Below are positions 10,801-21,000 of a stretch of DNA of 64,000 bases, in pieces. Each line of letters begins with the position of its first letter. Within the stretch, counting starts at the first letter, position 1. Origin of the DNA: Myotis daubentonii (Eukaryota; Chordata; Mammalia; Chiroptera; Vespertilionidae); NCBI RefSeq assembly GCF_963259705.1, contig NC_081842.1:179245849-179309848 (forward strand). Direction: 5' to 3'. Position numbers and translations under genes: made by a program. The notes below the pieces were generated by a model. That model did not search any database. It worked only from the letters and a program-made list of their open reading frames with translations, and was not told the origin of the DNA.

Positions 10801-11028
10801 CAGGAATGGCCAAACCATGGCCCAAAGCTCCATCCAGCCTGCTGCCTGTTTCTGCATATCATGTTTTATTGGATAGGCCATGCCTAGCTATTTATGTATT
10901 GTTATTGCTGCTTTCATGTTACAAGGTCAGGGTTGCTGCAGTAGAGACTGTATGACCAGCAAAGCCCAACATATTTACTCTTTGGCCCTTCACAAAAAAA
11001 AAATTAAAAATAAGTGCTGAGCCCTGGT
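10801..11028. repeat. hAT MITE of the 'AAACTATGGCCC' type (MER3-like)
   Basis: CAGGAATGGCCAAACCATGG, CCTGCTGCCTGTTTCTGC, ATTTACTCTTTGGCCCTTC and a terminal AGCCCTGG form the full order of this eutherian hAT family, with inverted CAGG/CCTG ends. Confidence 0.75.
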
Positions 11029-11379
11029 TTAAATAATGAAGACATATGATCTCAGTGACCTCATTCTATAACACGACTTGAGGTCAGGTTGGTGCTTTGG
11101 TTTAAGGATGTGATCAGCACCCAGGTTCTCTCCATCTCACTGCCTTGATTTCCATCTCACACTCCATCCTCCTTTGTCAGCCTTGCAGGGTGCCAGCAGC
11201 AGTTCCCGCATTCCATCTAGAAATGACCCGTGCTGATGCCCAGGGAGGGCTGTGTCTCTTTCCTGTGTCCTCCTTGTAGAAGTCCTCCATCTTCTCCTAG
11301 TGTCTCTCATTTCAGCATTTACTCTCAGGCCCATTCACTGTCAAAGGGGAATGGGATTGACAGGCTGGCATCGGCCGGT

Positions 11380-11510
11380 GATTCTCAGTGCTGGCCAGAC
11401 ATTTGAATGACCCTGAGGCCTAAAAAGAGAATTGGCAGCAGCACAGACATTGTATTTTTATAAAGCATCCCGGGTGATTCAAAGGTGCAGTGAGGATGGA
11501 GTGAACACTG
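11380..11510. repeat. MER5-type hAT-Charlie fragment
   Basis: GTGATTCTCAGTGCTGGCC, ATTTGAATGACCCTGAGG and GGTGATTCAAAGGTGCAG follow MER5 order. Confidence 0.6.
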
Positions 11511-12044
11511 AGTTAGACACGTCATCTGGGGGAGGAACAGATGTTGGGAACAGATGACCAACACAGTCTCCATAGAGAAAACATGGAAGGTTTGGGGCCT
11601 GGGTCCTTGGCTCAGGATATGCTTCTCAGGGGCCATCTTGGCCGCTGAGCTGGACTAGACAAGGCCTGATTTAGGCCAAAGGCAACCTAATCAGAAGGAT
11701 ACATTGTGACCAAGGATGAGAGCCAGGCTTCAGAGCCAAGAATCAGATTAAATATCAAATCTGGGGGACAAAATGGAAATAGGAAGTGAGAACATGAGCC
11801 AAGAGTGTAAAGAGTGAGAAGGGGTTACAGAGGGTGGAGGTGAGAGGTCCTGGGGGATGTGAACAACAGGAGTGCCAGGGACCAGATGTGATGCAAGGCA
11901 GGCTCTGACGAGGAGAGTGGGACAGTGCTAGACCAGAATGGTGGAGACATGTGTCTCTGCCTGGGACCCATGGGCTCCATTGGCCCTGGTCAGGCCAGCT
12001 GCCTCCCTGCTCCCTCTCAGCTGGCTCTGGCTCTCTGGCTGGAT
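11511..12044. other. No recognised feature
   Basis: No repeat, long open frame or RNA gene is visible. Confidence 0.45.
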
Positions 12045-12180
12045 GCGTGAAGGAGCCTGCAGTTTTGCTAATTAAAAAGCATTAAATTCGCAATAGGTTT
12101 ATGAAGGCTGAGCTTAGCACAGGCCTTTGGCCATAAAGAAGTTCAAGTTGTCTTCTAGTGACCACAACGTCCCTGTTCTA
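12045..12180. promoter_or_regulatory. Candidate conserved regulatory block
   Basis: A repeat-free patch holds CTAATTA (12068-12074), GCATTAAATTCGCAATAGG and GGCCATAAAGAAG. The dense homeodomain-type sites in unique sequence suggest, but do not prove, an enhancer core. Confidence 0.3.
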
Positions 12181-12284
12181 TGTCCCTTTCATCTCTCTCT
12201 TTTTGCTTTTACTTCCTTTCTTCGGGGCAGGTCTTCCCTTGCCAGCCTGTGTGTTCCTCCCTTCCTTGTTCAGTTGGGCAAATC

Positions 12285-12450
12285 CATGCTTTCAGTTCAT
12301 TGACATCCATTCAGTCATTCATTAAACAAACATCTATAAAACGTCGACCACGTGCCTGGCACCAACCAGCTCTACTCCTGAGGCAGGGAGATGAAAGACT
12401 TCTAAATCAGCTGTCAGGAGACTCATATAGGATGGACAGAGGTAGATTTA
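12285..12450. repeat. Ancient mammal-wide repeat fragment
   Basis: CAGTCATTCATTAAACAAAC, CCACGTGCCTGGCACCAACC and GGGAGATGAAAGAC match the old 'tattgagcacctactatgtgcc' fossil type. Confidence 0.45.
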
Positions 12451-12659
12451 TAAACAAACGATCATAATTTATGGGTAAAAGATATGACCACAGTATGATC
12501 TTTCAAGTTCTAAAACTAATCAGGGGCTGGATGACCTAGGGCCTGGGAGCCACATCAGCACCTGCCATCTGGGTTTGGCTCAGGGCAAACCCCTCAACTC
12601 CATGGAACAGCCTCCCTTCCCCTCAAAGAAACACAGCCATGGCTGCTCAGACTCAACCA

Positions 12660-12675
12660 TAGCGCCCCCTAGCAG
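12660..12675 (-). promoter_or_regulatory. CTCF-like core motif
   Basis: AGCGCCCCCTAGCAG is a strong match to the GC-rich half of the CTCF consensus (GCGCCCCCTRG..G). It lies in unique sequence about 170 bases from a Helitron. Occupancy cannot be judged from sequence. Confidence 0.35.
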
Positions 12676-12836
12676 ATTAATATCTGTGATGTGTGAGGGT
12701 CTACAAAATTGTGTATCCTTACACAAAGACAGAGGTATTTAAAGTATTTTATTATTCTTTCCCTTCTGAGGTAGAAACAAAATTATTAACACTTAAGAAT
12801 TCAATATTGAAGTCCACACTATCCTTTTATCTAATA

Positions 12837-13069
12837 CTATAGGCCCAGTGCACAAAATTCGTGCATGGGTAGGATCCCTAGGCCTGGCCAGCAATCAGGG
12901 CTGATCTGTGGGGTGATTGGGGGGACCCTGCTGGCACCCACCTTGGCTGACCTGGGATCTGTAGGCTGGGGGCAGCTCCTGCATTGAGCGTCTGCCCCCT
13001 GATGGTCAGTGTGCATCATAGCGACCAGTCGTTCAGCCAATTTGCATATTAGGCTTTTATTATATAAGA
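12837..13069 (-). mobile_element. Non-autonomous Helitron (HeliBat type), copy 2
   Basis: In reverse orientation it opens with CTATAGGCCCAGTGCACAAAATTCGTGC split into terminus plus hairpin, and closes with TTTTATTATATAAGA. The flanking bases are A and T, as required for Helitron insertion. The CTAG terminus is mutated to CTAT. The interior holds CTGCCCCCTGATGGTCA (12992-13008) and AATTTGCATATTAGGC. It is 233 bp and encodes nothing. Confidence 0.93.
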
Positions 13070-13089
13070 TACCAGGGTGGGAATAATAT

Positions 13090-13340
13090 GAGCCTTGAGT
13101 CAGAGTTGTGTTCACAAACTGGTTCTCCCTATTTGCTCTATGTTTCTCAGCAGTTATTTAACTTCTCTGAGCTTCAGTTTCCACACTGGAGTAGCAACAA
13201 CACAGTAACATCTCTTTGTCTGGCTGTTATGAGGACTAAGTGAAGTTACACATATTTAGCATTTTATTGAGTCTGGAGTCCTGGCACATAGTGAGCATTC
13301 AGGTAATTACAGCTCCTGTTATTATTATTATTATTAATTG
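13090..13340 (+). repeat. MIR SINE with an (ATT)n end
   Basis: TTTAACTTCTCTGAGCTTCAG, GGCTGTTATGAGGACTAAG, TCCTGGCACATAGTGAGCATTC and a terminal ATT repeat are in MIR sense order. Confidence 0.75.
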
Positions 13341-13900
13341 TATTTTCCGTGGTGTGCTGGTAAATTTTTACACTACAGTCTTCTTGCAAAAAAGAAAAAG
13401 AAAAAGCATGATCTGCACATTGGTTGAGTTCTGTGGTATAGCACTCCAGTGGCTGATTTCAAGCTAACATGACATCATTGAAGGAGGATAGGCACAAATA
13501 AGCCTGTGTACACTCTCTTGAGCTGGTGTGAGCCAGCTCCAGCACACCGCTGGCTGTTATTAACATTATTCACGTAAGATTGGGGCAGTGTACAGGAGAA
13601 AGTATCAGCTGTGTGTGGAAACCACCATCCAGACATCCAGGAAGGAGTCTTAAGCTTCATCGTGCCTGGCATTGACTGTTTGATGGATGCTTTGCTGGGG
13701 ATGATCATTCATGTCTTAATTAAGGAATCAATACATGTGTGCAGAATTGTTGTTATTAAAGGAGGAAGACCAGGAAAAACTCCACTGGCTTCTGTGGAGA
13801 GTGTGGTTCAGGCCAGCACTATTTTGGTCTCTCTCTGGAAGGGCCTGCATCTCTTGTACAGCCATTCACCATGGATCAGAGGGGCTGTCCTTGCTGTCTG
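13341..13900. other. No gene
   Basis: Open frames on both strands overlap here, but none has domain features, and the two strands mirror each other as shadows. No repeat recognised. Confidence 0.45.
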
Positions 13901-13902
13901 TA

Positions 13903-14075
13903 TGCAGGAACACCTCAGAGATATCATGGGTTCAGTTCCAGACCACCGCAGTTGAATACTGCAATTAAGTGAGTTGTAATCTTTTTGCTGGTGGAGGGTC
14001 TTGCCTTCAATTTGTAAAAAATGCAACATTCTGTGAAGCTCAATAAAGTGAAATTCAATAAAAGGAGCCATGCCT
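13903..14075. repeat. Tigger-type Tc1/mariner MITE with an internal deletion
   Basis: GAACACCTCAGAGATATCATGGG, CAGACCACCGCAG and, at the other end, CTGTGAAGCTCAATAAAGTG are the inverted ends. The middle TAATCTTTTTGCTGGTGGAG is a remnant of the transposon interior. The preceding bases TGTA give the expected TA target. Family name (Tigger2-like) is uncertain. Confidence 0.75.
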
Positions 14076-14221
14076 GTGCTTGGGATCCCAAGTGCTTTCC
14101 TAGGGTAAAAGGAATAATGGTAACCATACCACTTTAGATCACTTGGGAGTTTTCATAGCCATTTTGTTATTTGGTCTTCAGGTGGGGAATTATGATTTTG
14201 GAGTAAAGAAAATAGGATCTC

Positions 14222-14330
14222 TATTAGTCAGGGTAATTTAGCCAAAGCTGCTATAACAAATAATCCTAAAATCCCAATGGCTTAACACAACAAATGCTTA
14301 TTTCTCACAGCCCAGCCTGAAGTGGGTTGG
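14222..14330 (-). repeat. MaLR-like LTR end, antisense
   Basis: TTAGTCAGGGTAATTTAGCC, GCTGCTATAACAAATAATCC and GGCTTAACACAACAAATGC are the reverse complement of an MLT1-like LTR 3' end. The rest of the LTR, to about 14770, is too diverged to trace. Confidence 0.6.
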
Positions 14331-15005
14331 GGGACTCTCTTCCAAGTGCCTCAGGGGCATTCCATTGGTCAGAACCCAGCCTCAAGGCCCCAACTTCTAA
14401 GGAAAGTTGGGGGATGCAGTCTTCTAAGGCACCAAGGAAAAGGAACAGTAAGCATGTAGTCAGTCTACACCCCAGAGGCTCAGAGGTTAGACTGGCTAAA
14501 TGGACAGTGGATGTGGGATGTACATCTCTTCCAGGCTTGGCTCTAAACCTTCTCACACAATCTGCCATACCCTCTCTCTTCCTGCTTATTGGTGGACCTG
14601 ATTTGGGAGTGGGGGGGGATGGCAGAGATACAGTATGAAAGAGCCTGAGTCCCTGGGTCATCTCATGGAGTAGAGCCTCCCAACACACCTCAGGTTGTGA
14701 TGTGAGAATAAACCTTTGCTGTGCTGAGCCCCTGAGACGTAAGGGCTATTCGTTTCCACAGCTATATTAATGCTACATCTGAGTCCTGGACCCACTCAGA
14801 AGTAACCAGGGTAACTCAGTATCTAAACATGCAGTCGCGTGCTTGTTAAAAATACACGGGTGTGCTCAGGGACAGCTTTAGGGGAGGTGAAGGAAGAAGG
14901 AGGTAAAATAAGAAAGAAATCATTGTTTAGTTGATTATCTACATATTTATGTTCTAAAGGAAAAAGATATCAGAAAAAAAAGCATTCAATATTCAGGCTT
15001 ATAAG
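14331..15005. other. No gene; probably decayed LTR and unique DNA
   Basis: Opposed open frames at 14305-14688 mirror each other in GC-rich DNA; neither shows coding character. Confidence 0.4.
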
Positions 15006-15009
15006 GTAG

Positions 15010-15200
15010 AAAGATCAGAGTTTGCACCTTGAATGTCATTAAACAATATGACCTTAGGCAAATTACTGAACCACTCTGTGCCTTAGCTTCCTCCTAAAAT
15101 ATGGACGGTCAGTAATGGCTGCCTCAAAGGCCAATGATGTGAAGATGAAATGAGATAATGTTGGGGCTTGGTTTAAAATGAGGTGTTTGGACTAGCTAAT
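15010..15200 (+). repeat. MIR SINE
   Basis: ATATGACCTTAGGCAAATTAC, CTCTGTGCCTTAGCTTCC and GATGTGAAGATGAAATGAG follow MIR order. Confidence 0.8.
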
Positions 15201-15451
15201 CACCTGGACCCGTTCCAGAGCTAACAGTCTCATGTATAAAGTACAGAATAAAGGTTGCCGCCCAGGCTAAAGCAAGAACATTGATTTCCCACCCAGGGTT
15301 AGCCGAATCTGGTGGAGATGATTTTCCCTCTCCCTTTTGCATTACCCTTCACAGGCTAGGAAAGCAGACTCAAGCCGGACAGGCCCACAGGTGACCATAG
15401 AGAGAAGCCTGGCGAGTTTTATACTAAATGAAAGAGGCCAGGGAGACTTCT

Positions 15452-15490
15452 GGTCAGTGTCCTATCCAGCCATTGGGTAGGACACTGGCC
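15452..15490. other. Compact perfect-length hairpin
   Basis: GGTCAGTGTCCTATCC and GGGTAGGACACTGGCC pair over 16 positions (two G-T pairs) around a seven-base loop, AGCCATT. It is not at a recognised repeat edge. Confidence 0.7.
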
Positions 15491-15944
15491 TCTGTGAGCC
15501 ACGGTTACCGCTTATGTAAAAATGGAGATGCCACAACCTCCTGGGGATTGAATGGGAAGGGAAATTGCAAGAAAATGTTTACCACTCAGATGGCAGGCAA
15601 ATCTATCAGTTGGTGGTCGTTGCCTGGAAAGCCCTGTTGAGGGAGATCTTGAGGTTTCCACTTCCCAGGCTGGGTGTGGGGCGGGGAGGGCACCCAGGCA
15701 ATAGGGAGGTCTGTGAGAGGCATGTGCTGTGCCTGTGAGGGCTCTGCAGGCTGGGACATGCTGAAGCACCAGTAAATGTTAGTTGAGTGGAGGGGAATTT
15801 GAACACAGTCATTGTGCCTCTCTCAATTTTTAAGCAAATAATTGAAGTGGAATATAAAGAAACTGAAATGGGATATGGGGAAATTAACATGGAAATCACA
15901 TTGCAGGCACTTGACAAAACTAATTAAACTGGGAAATGCAGAGA

Positions 15945-15946
<2 letters not shown>

Positions 15947-15982
<36 letters not shown>
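15947..15982. repeat. (TG)n microsatellite
   Basis: About 36 bases of uninterrupted TG repeat. The translated Cys-Val runs are artefacts. Confidence 0.97.
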
Positions 15983-15984
<2 letters not shown>

Positions 15985-16209
15985 CCACATTCTTCTTCTC
16001 TCACAACAAGGGGGTAAAACCAACAAGTGTTCAAATCACGCTTTTATGTGTGTGTTCTCCCCAGCACGTGTGGCGCTTTGAAGAAGGTTCTGTTGTGTTT
16101 GTAGCAAGAGACTCTGTAATTGAGCTGAGAGTTCCTGGAATTTTTCAGATATGTGTTATTTTTTCCTGAGGTAAGCAGAACAGAATGCTTCTTTCAGTAA
16201 TAATAAAAA

Positions 16210-16615
16210 AATACAGCTGCACGTGGCCTTGAGCCTTGGTATTTTCATCTCTAAGGTGGGAGTCATCCTGCCTGCCTTAGAGGGTTGTTATAAGAATTGC
16301 ATGAGGGAATGGATGAACGATCCAGGACTGTTCACACATTCCGGGTACCAGTTGTTAACAGAGCGAAGCCTTGGGGACACGTGCCAGACTGCCAAGGTTG
16401 CGGTCCCCGCTCTGCCCCTGCCTGGCTGTGCGCAGCCCCCTTCCCCTCTCGTGGTCTGCTACCTTATCAGGAAAATGGGGGACCTAGCAGCAGCTACTTC
16501 CTAGAGTTGAAATTACAAAAATTAATAAATACCAAAACATTTAACACAATGCCTGGCACATAGTAAGTGCTCAACCCATCCTAGCACTCATCATTATCAT
16601 TATTATTAAGTATGA
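16210..16615 (+). repeat. Two MIR-like fragments in tandem
   Basis: First: TTGGTATTTTCATCTCTAAG and AGGGTTGTTATAAGAATTGC. Second: ACCTTATCAGGAAAATGGGG, AATGCCTGGCACATAGTAAG and an ATTATTATT end. Confidence 0.65.
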
Positions 16616-16659
16616 GGGATTATAACTTAATTCACTAAACTTCTGAGTTTCTTGGAAAT

Positions 16660-16910
16660 AGCATGTGCTATGCTGGGTGCTCTGATGATGTCAAAGACAA
16701 ATAGAACATACTGTTAACCTGAGGGAGTTTATATTAATGGGAAACAGAGAACAAGTGTACAAAAAACTAAGGATTTTAAAGAATTTTTTAAAACTTTTCC
16801 TCTGAGAGGGTAAAGAGCCTCTTATTTTTTATAATACTTTATATTATCAAATTTTCATGTGCACTGTCTCATTTTATCCTAACAATCTTGTATCATGTAA
16901 ACGATCACAT
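16660..16910. repeat. Ancient repeat fragments
   Basis: TGCTATGCTGGGTGCTCTGATG and the later TGTCTCATTTTATCCTAACAAT fit old L2/MIR fossils, both weak. Confidence 0.35.
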
Positions 16911-17203
16911 GTCATATGAAATAGGGAGGATGAATCCCAATAATGTGTGACCCCCGGCAAGCTGCACCCTGCACGATGTCCCTATTTCAGCATTCCTCTG
17001 ACAGTACATAGTGTATAACAAAAATGATGTTGCAATATTGTTCATTATTCAGATGGACACTTCTGAAGTGTTCCACAGCATGTAGATTGAGAACCACCCC
17101 CAATTTAACTGGCTAGTGTGAGGCAGTAGTGATATACTGGAAACAGCACTACATTTATGGTAACTATGTTTTTTTTTTTCACTTTCTAGGGCTTGTTTTT
17201 AAA

Positions 17204-17416
17204 ATATATTTCTTTATTGATTTTAGAGAGGAAGATAGAAGGAGAGCGAGATAGAAACATCAATGATGAGAGAGAATCATTGATCGGCTGCCTCCTGCAC
17301 ACCCCTCACTGGGGATCGAGTTGCAACCCAGGCATGTGCCCTTGGCCGGAATCGAACCTGGGACCCTTCAGTCCACAGGCTGATGCTCTATCCACTGAGC
17401 CAAGCCAGTTAGGGCT
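17204..17416 (-). mobile_element. Ves SINE, copy 2
   Basis: In reverse: TTTCTTTATTGATTTTAGAG, the purine-rich tail, CATTGATCGGCTGCCTCCTG, then AACCTGGGACCCTTCAGTCC and CCACTGAGCCAAGCCAGTTAG. Target duplications CTAGGGCTTGTTTTTAAA (17186-17203) and CTAGGGTTTGTTTTTAAA (17417-17434) differ at one of 18 positions. Confidence 0.96.
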
Positions 17417-17475
17417 CTAGGGTTTGTTTTTAAAGCAGTTTTCCCCTTCCCTTTGTATTCTAATTATTTATCACA

Positions 17476-18162
17476 CTTGGGGCCCAGTTCACGAATTCAT
17501 GTACCTTGAAAGGAACTGTGGGCTACAAGGCTGCAGTGGGCACAGGGGCGGGTCTTGGCCCATCCTCCACACCCCCACCCAGCCCCTCTCACCATGGACT
17601 GCTGGTCCCCTGTCTGCTGTCAGCCCCGCTCCCACTGCCGCTGCTCCTGCGCACTGACAGCGCCAGCCCCGCTTGCATCCGCTGCGGGCATGGAGCGACT
17701 GGGGCCAGCACCAGCAGTGGGTGCGAGCGGGGAAGGTGCCCTCAGCGGGTGTGAGTGGTGGCTGCTGCCCCAGTCGCACTTCAGGAGCAGGGGGAGGTGG
17801 AAAAGCCCTCAGGGGTGATTGGGGTCAGCAGCCGCAGCTCACACCTACTGATTGCTGAAGGTGCCGAGTAATCAGGACCAGCCCTGGGCACCAGCAGCAG
17901 GTGTGAGAGGCAGCTGATTGCCCCTCAGGAGCAGCGGGACCATGAAGCAGGAGCAAAGAATTTTCAGTAACCACCAGAGGCTTGCCCTGATGACAGTGAC
18001 TGTACCCCACCTTGGTCTGGCGCCCCTGCTCACCTGCTCTACCATCCTGCCATGGCTGCTGCCCGCCATGTTTCGTGCACGCCCCCTGATGGTCATAGCG
18101 ACCAGTTGTTAGGTTGTTCAGTTGTTCGGTCTATTTGCATATTAGGGTTTTATATATATAGA
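17476..18162 (-). mobile_element. Long GC-rich non-autonomous Helitron, copy 3
   Basis: It opens CTTGGGGCCCAGTTCACGAA (mutated CTAG plus hairpin) and closes with GCATATTAGGGTTTTATATATATAGA before host T. At 687 bp it is the longest copy here. Its interior is much richer in GC than its surroundings and contains related segments about 180 bp apart (CACCAGCAGTGGGTGCGAG near 17707; CACCAGCAGCAGGTGTGAG near 17889). Several overlapping open frames reflect that composition; none resembles a Helitron replicase. Confidence 0.9.
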
Positions 18163-18184
18163 TGATCCCTAAATTCTAAGATTT

Positions 18185-18515
18185 TGTAATCTGGAGTTGG
18201 AAAGAACCCTGAGTTAGGAGTATGGCAGTTCTGGATTCGAATCCACTGTTTCCTAGCTGTGCGATCTTGGGTAAGTCAGATTTCTGAGTTTCAGATTTCT
18301 TATCTGCAAATGGAGATCATATCTCTCTGTCAGGGTGTAAAGGTCACTGAGAGCTCTCTGCACAGTTTCTGACACATGGGAGGCACTCCACACATAGTGA
18401 GTCTTTTTCTCTTTTCCCCTCTTCTGAAGAATAGGGTTTTCGTAGGTCACATGCTCAAGTCCCATACATAGTACTTGACACACAGTAAGGGCTCAATACC
18501 TATTATGTAGGTAAT
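18185..18515 (+). repeat. MIR SINE
   Basis: TCTGGATTCGAATCCACTG, GCGATCTTGGGTAAGTCAG, TTTCTTATCTGCAAATGGAG and ACACAGTAAGGGCTCAATAC cover a near-complete MIR. Confidence 0.85.
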
Positions 18516-18624
18516 ATAATTATAAAGTAATATAATTTATACTTAGACACACAAAAATGGGTGGATAGATAAATCAAAGAATAGAGTATGGACTCCAAAA
18601 CAGAAACAGAAACTTGAACTTTAT

Positions 18625-18842
18625 TTTTTATTTTTATTTAAAATTTTTTTTTTAATTTGAGAGAGAGGGACCAAGAGATAAAAACATCGATGAGAGAGAA
18701 ACATTGATCTATTTCCTCCTTCATGCCCCTCACTGGAGACAAAGCCCCTAACTCAGGCATGTGCCCTGACCTAGAATTGAATTGACGATCTCATGGTACA
18801 TGAGTTGATGCTCATCCACTGAGCCATACCACCAGCCAGGCT
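18625..18842 (-). mobile_element. Ves SINE, copy 3 (older)
   Basis: AGAGAGAGGGACCAAGAGAT, CCTCCTTCATGCCCCTCACT and CATCCACTGAGCCATACCAC are antisense Ves. It is more diverged than copies 1, 2 and 6. Flanking AAACTTGAACTTTA and AAACTTGAAGTTTA look like the target duplication. Confidence 0.88.
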
Positions 18843-19479
18843 AAACTTGAAGTTTAAATGCCTAGTATCCGTGTAATTGGTATTTTATTGTACAGTCTAT
18901 TTTATTCTTTCTCTTTTGGATCCACTGTTAGGAAGAAGCACCTCCCAGATCCTCACTGCTTTTATTCCTCCCTCAACTGTCTCTTTTCCTCAAGCGAATC
19001 TCTGAAGACACCACACTGTTCTGTCCTGAGTACATTGTCTGGGATATGCTACAGACAGGTTATCTTGGGAAGGATGATGCCAGACTTCCACTTCTGAGCC
19101 CCGCCAACTCCGCCCGCCCTTGTGCGGCAAACACCCAGGATTCGGCTGACTTCAGAAGTGTCCAGCTGAACAATGAACAATGCTGAACTTGAACAGAGTT
19201 GCTTACACACGGAATTAAGTCTACATCTGTGGCTGTTAAAGTGGGAAAGAAAGATTAATAAAGTACATGTTGAAGCTTGAAAGAATAATTAGCAGGACGT
19301 TCTATGTTTTGGCTGCAAAGCCGCCTCCACATTTAGCGGAAGCAGAACCTTTCTTCTAATCCTGAGGAGGATGAAGGATTGGCGCAAACTAAATTGGTTT
19401 TCTTTGTGCATCCTAGTTTTTTCTTTTTTTTAAAAAAAATGTTATCATTTTTTAAAAATTATTTTCAAATTTCAAGTAA
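18843..19479. other. Unique DNA, no gene found
   Basis: No repeat after 18860. The frame at 18858-19097 is not supported by any coding feature. Confidence 0.45.
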
Positions 19480-19880
19480 GCTTTTAATCAGCCTCTTTGT
19501 GGCATCTCGTTGTTTCTGGATTTGCCATCACTCCCTCACACGATTAGCTGCCGCTGGGGCCCTGATAAAAGCAAGCACTTGAACTGTGGGCTGCAAAGAG
19601 CTTAAATCACAGGTCTCTCCCAGGGCGCGTTCCGACGCTGTCAGGGCCTCGATGGGGGCTGCTCACAGCCCACCTCGCTGGGAGCAGAGTGAGTTATTGG
19701 TGCACATAATAAACTAACGTCTGTACCCTGCATCTCAGGATGGGCATCAGGCAGGCTGGAAGACAAAGCAGGATGGCATCATTAGGGCCGGATTTAATAC
19801 TCCAATTTGTGTAGCATTTGCATAACAATGCGCAAGGGCAATTATTCACTGCTCCCTTTCAGAATCCCCATGTTTCACCT
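19480..19880. promoter_or_regulatory. Candidate developmental enhancer with SOX-OCT motif
   Basis: This 400-bp block contains no repeat that I recognise and is dense in factor-like sites: AAGCTTTTAATCAGCCTC, GCATAACAATGCGCAAGG, AATTATTCACTG, GATTTAATACTCC. It holds a perfect SOX-OCT composite at 19816-19830. Unique sequence with clustered homeodomain and POU/SOX sites is typical of conserved non-coding elements. Conservation is inferred, not measured. Confidence 0.45.
19816..19830 (-). promoter_or_regulatory. Perfect SOX-OCT composite motif
   Basis: ATTTGCATAACAATG is the exact reverse complement of CATTGTTATGCAAAT, the canonical joint site for a SOX protein (CATTGTT) and a POU octamer factor (ATGCAAAT) with the usual zero-gap spacing. 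Pairs such as SOX2-OCT4 or SOX2-POU3F bind such sites in pluripotent and neural progenitor cells. Confidence 0.75.
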
Positions 19881-20255
19881 TCAGGAGAACATTCCTGAGG
19901 GAGCGGGGGCGGGGCGGCTTGCAAAAGGGATTCAGTCCAGCAGATTCCAGGGTAGGTGAGGATTCCCTGCCTCCTGGACCCAGAGCTTCCTTCCCATGCA
20001 GTCTCCCCGGGGGTGGCAGTCATGGGTGCTCTGGAACCTGGTTTGTACCAGCACCTTCTCTTCTGGCTCTGAGTCTGTGTGCAGGCATGCTTTCCAGTCA
20101 GCAAATGTTTATTGAGTATTTTAAGGTCAAGTAAAAGCCTTGGAGGTCCCTGAAATACAGAGATGGGAACCCATGGACCGCCCTGGCCACTTTTTACTTG
20201 TGGCCCTTTGCTAAGATGTTCAGCTTGTGAGGTGAAGTCTCATTTCTGCAGAAGG
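19881..20255. other. No gene; one old repeat fragment
   Basis: AGTCAGCAAATGTTTATTGAG at about 20095 starts a common old repeat phrase. The rest is unassigned. Confidence 0.45.
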
Positions 20256-20259
20256 GACA

Positions 20260-20535
20260 CTAACAGTACTTGTAAGTTAGCCATCACTGAGTGCTGACTG
20301 TGAGGCAAAATGCTCAGTGCTTCAACCCTCACAGCAACCCTCAGGAGTTGATACTGCTTTCCTCCTCCTTCTCCTCCCTTCCTTCTCTTCTTCCTCCACT
20401 CCTCCTTCCTTTCCTCCTCCTCCTCCTCTTTCTTCTTTACATTCGAGGAAATTGAGGCACAAAGAAGTAACAGGCTAGTCACTTGACCTCTGAGTGACAA
20501 AGCCAGGCTATTGCAGTGTCTTGTTACCTCATGTG
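20260..20535 (-). repeat. MIR split by a (CCT)n-rich tract
   Basis: ACTGAGTGCTGACTGTGAGG and CCCTCACAGCAACCCTCAGG precede a CTCCTT tract at 20358-20440. GAGGAAATTGAGGCACAAAG and CTAGTCACTTGACC follow. Confidence 0.75.
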
Positions 20536-20739
20536 ACAGAAGCTCATCAATGTCAAAGGGATTCTTACTGATCACCTCTGGGGGTCAGGCCTGGCACCAG
20601 GCACTGGGGCCTCAGTGGTGAACAGAGGCAAACCTGACCCTACCCTGATGGGACTCTCATGATTTCAGTGAACAAGCAGATGAGGACAGATTCCCCATGC
20701 ACCCCTGTCACTATCTTGTCACTACAGTGTTCCTTGGGG

Positions 20740-21000
20740 AGAACACAGGCTTTGGAACCAAACAGACATGGTTATAAATTCAGATGCTGTCACTGACTTA
20801 CTGTGTATACTGGGCAAGTCCCTTAACATCTCTGAATCTTAATTTTCTCATGGGGAAAAAATAGGAACAAATAATTATCCCTGCCTCAAGGAGTTGCTGT
20901 TAGAATTAAATGATATCATAATACATGGGACATAGGTTTCTGAGCATAACGCATTGCCACAAATTAATTTCTAAACAACTGTAGCTATTATTATTAATTG
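20740..21000 (+). repeat. MIR SINE
   Basis: GGCTTTGGAACCAAACAGAC, GGGCAAGTCCCTTAACATC, ATTTTCTCATGGGG and CTGCCTCAAGGAGTTGCTG are in MIR order. Confidence 0.85.

Noticed and set aside
14305..14688. Opposed 127- and 103-codon frames
   Set aside because: The two strands mirror one another in GC-rich DNA, which is the expected shadow effect; no coding feature in either.
17489..17858. Cluster of five GC-rich frames
   Set aside because: All lie in one Helitron and reflect its GC-rich interior; no Rep or helicase motif.
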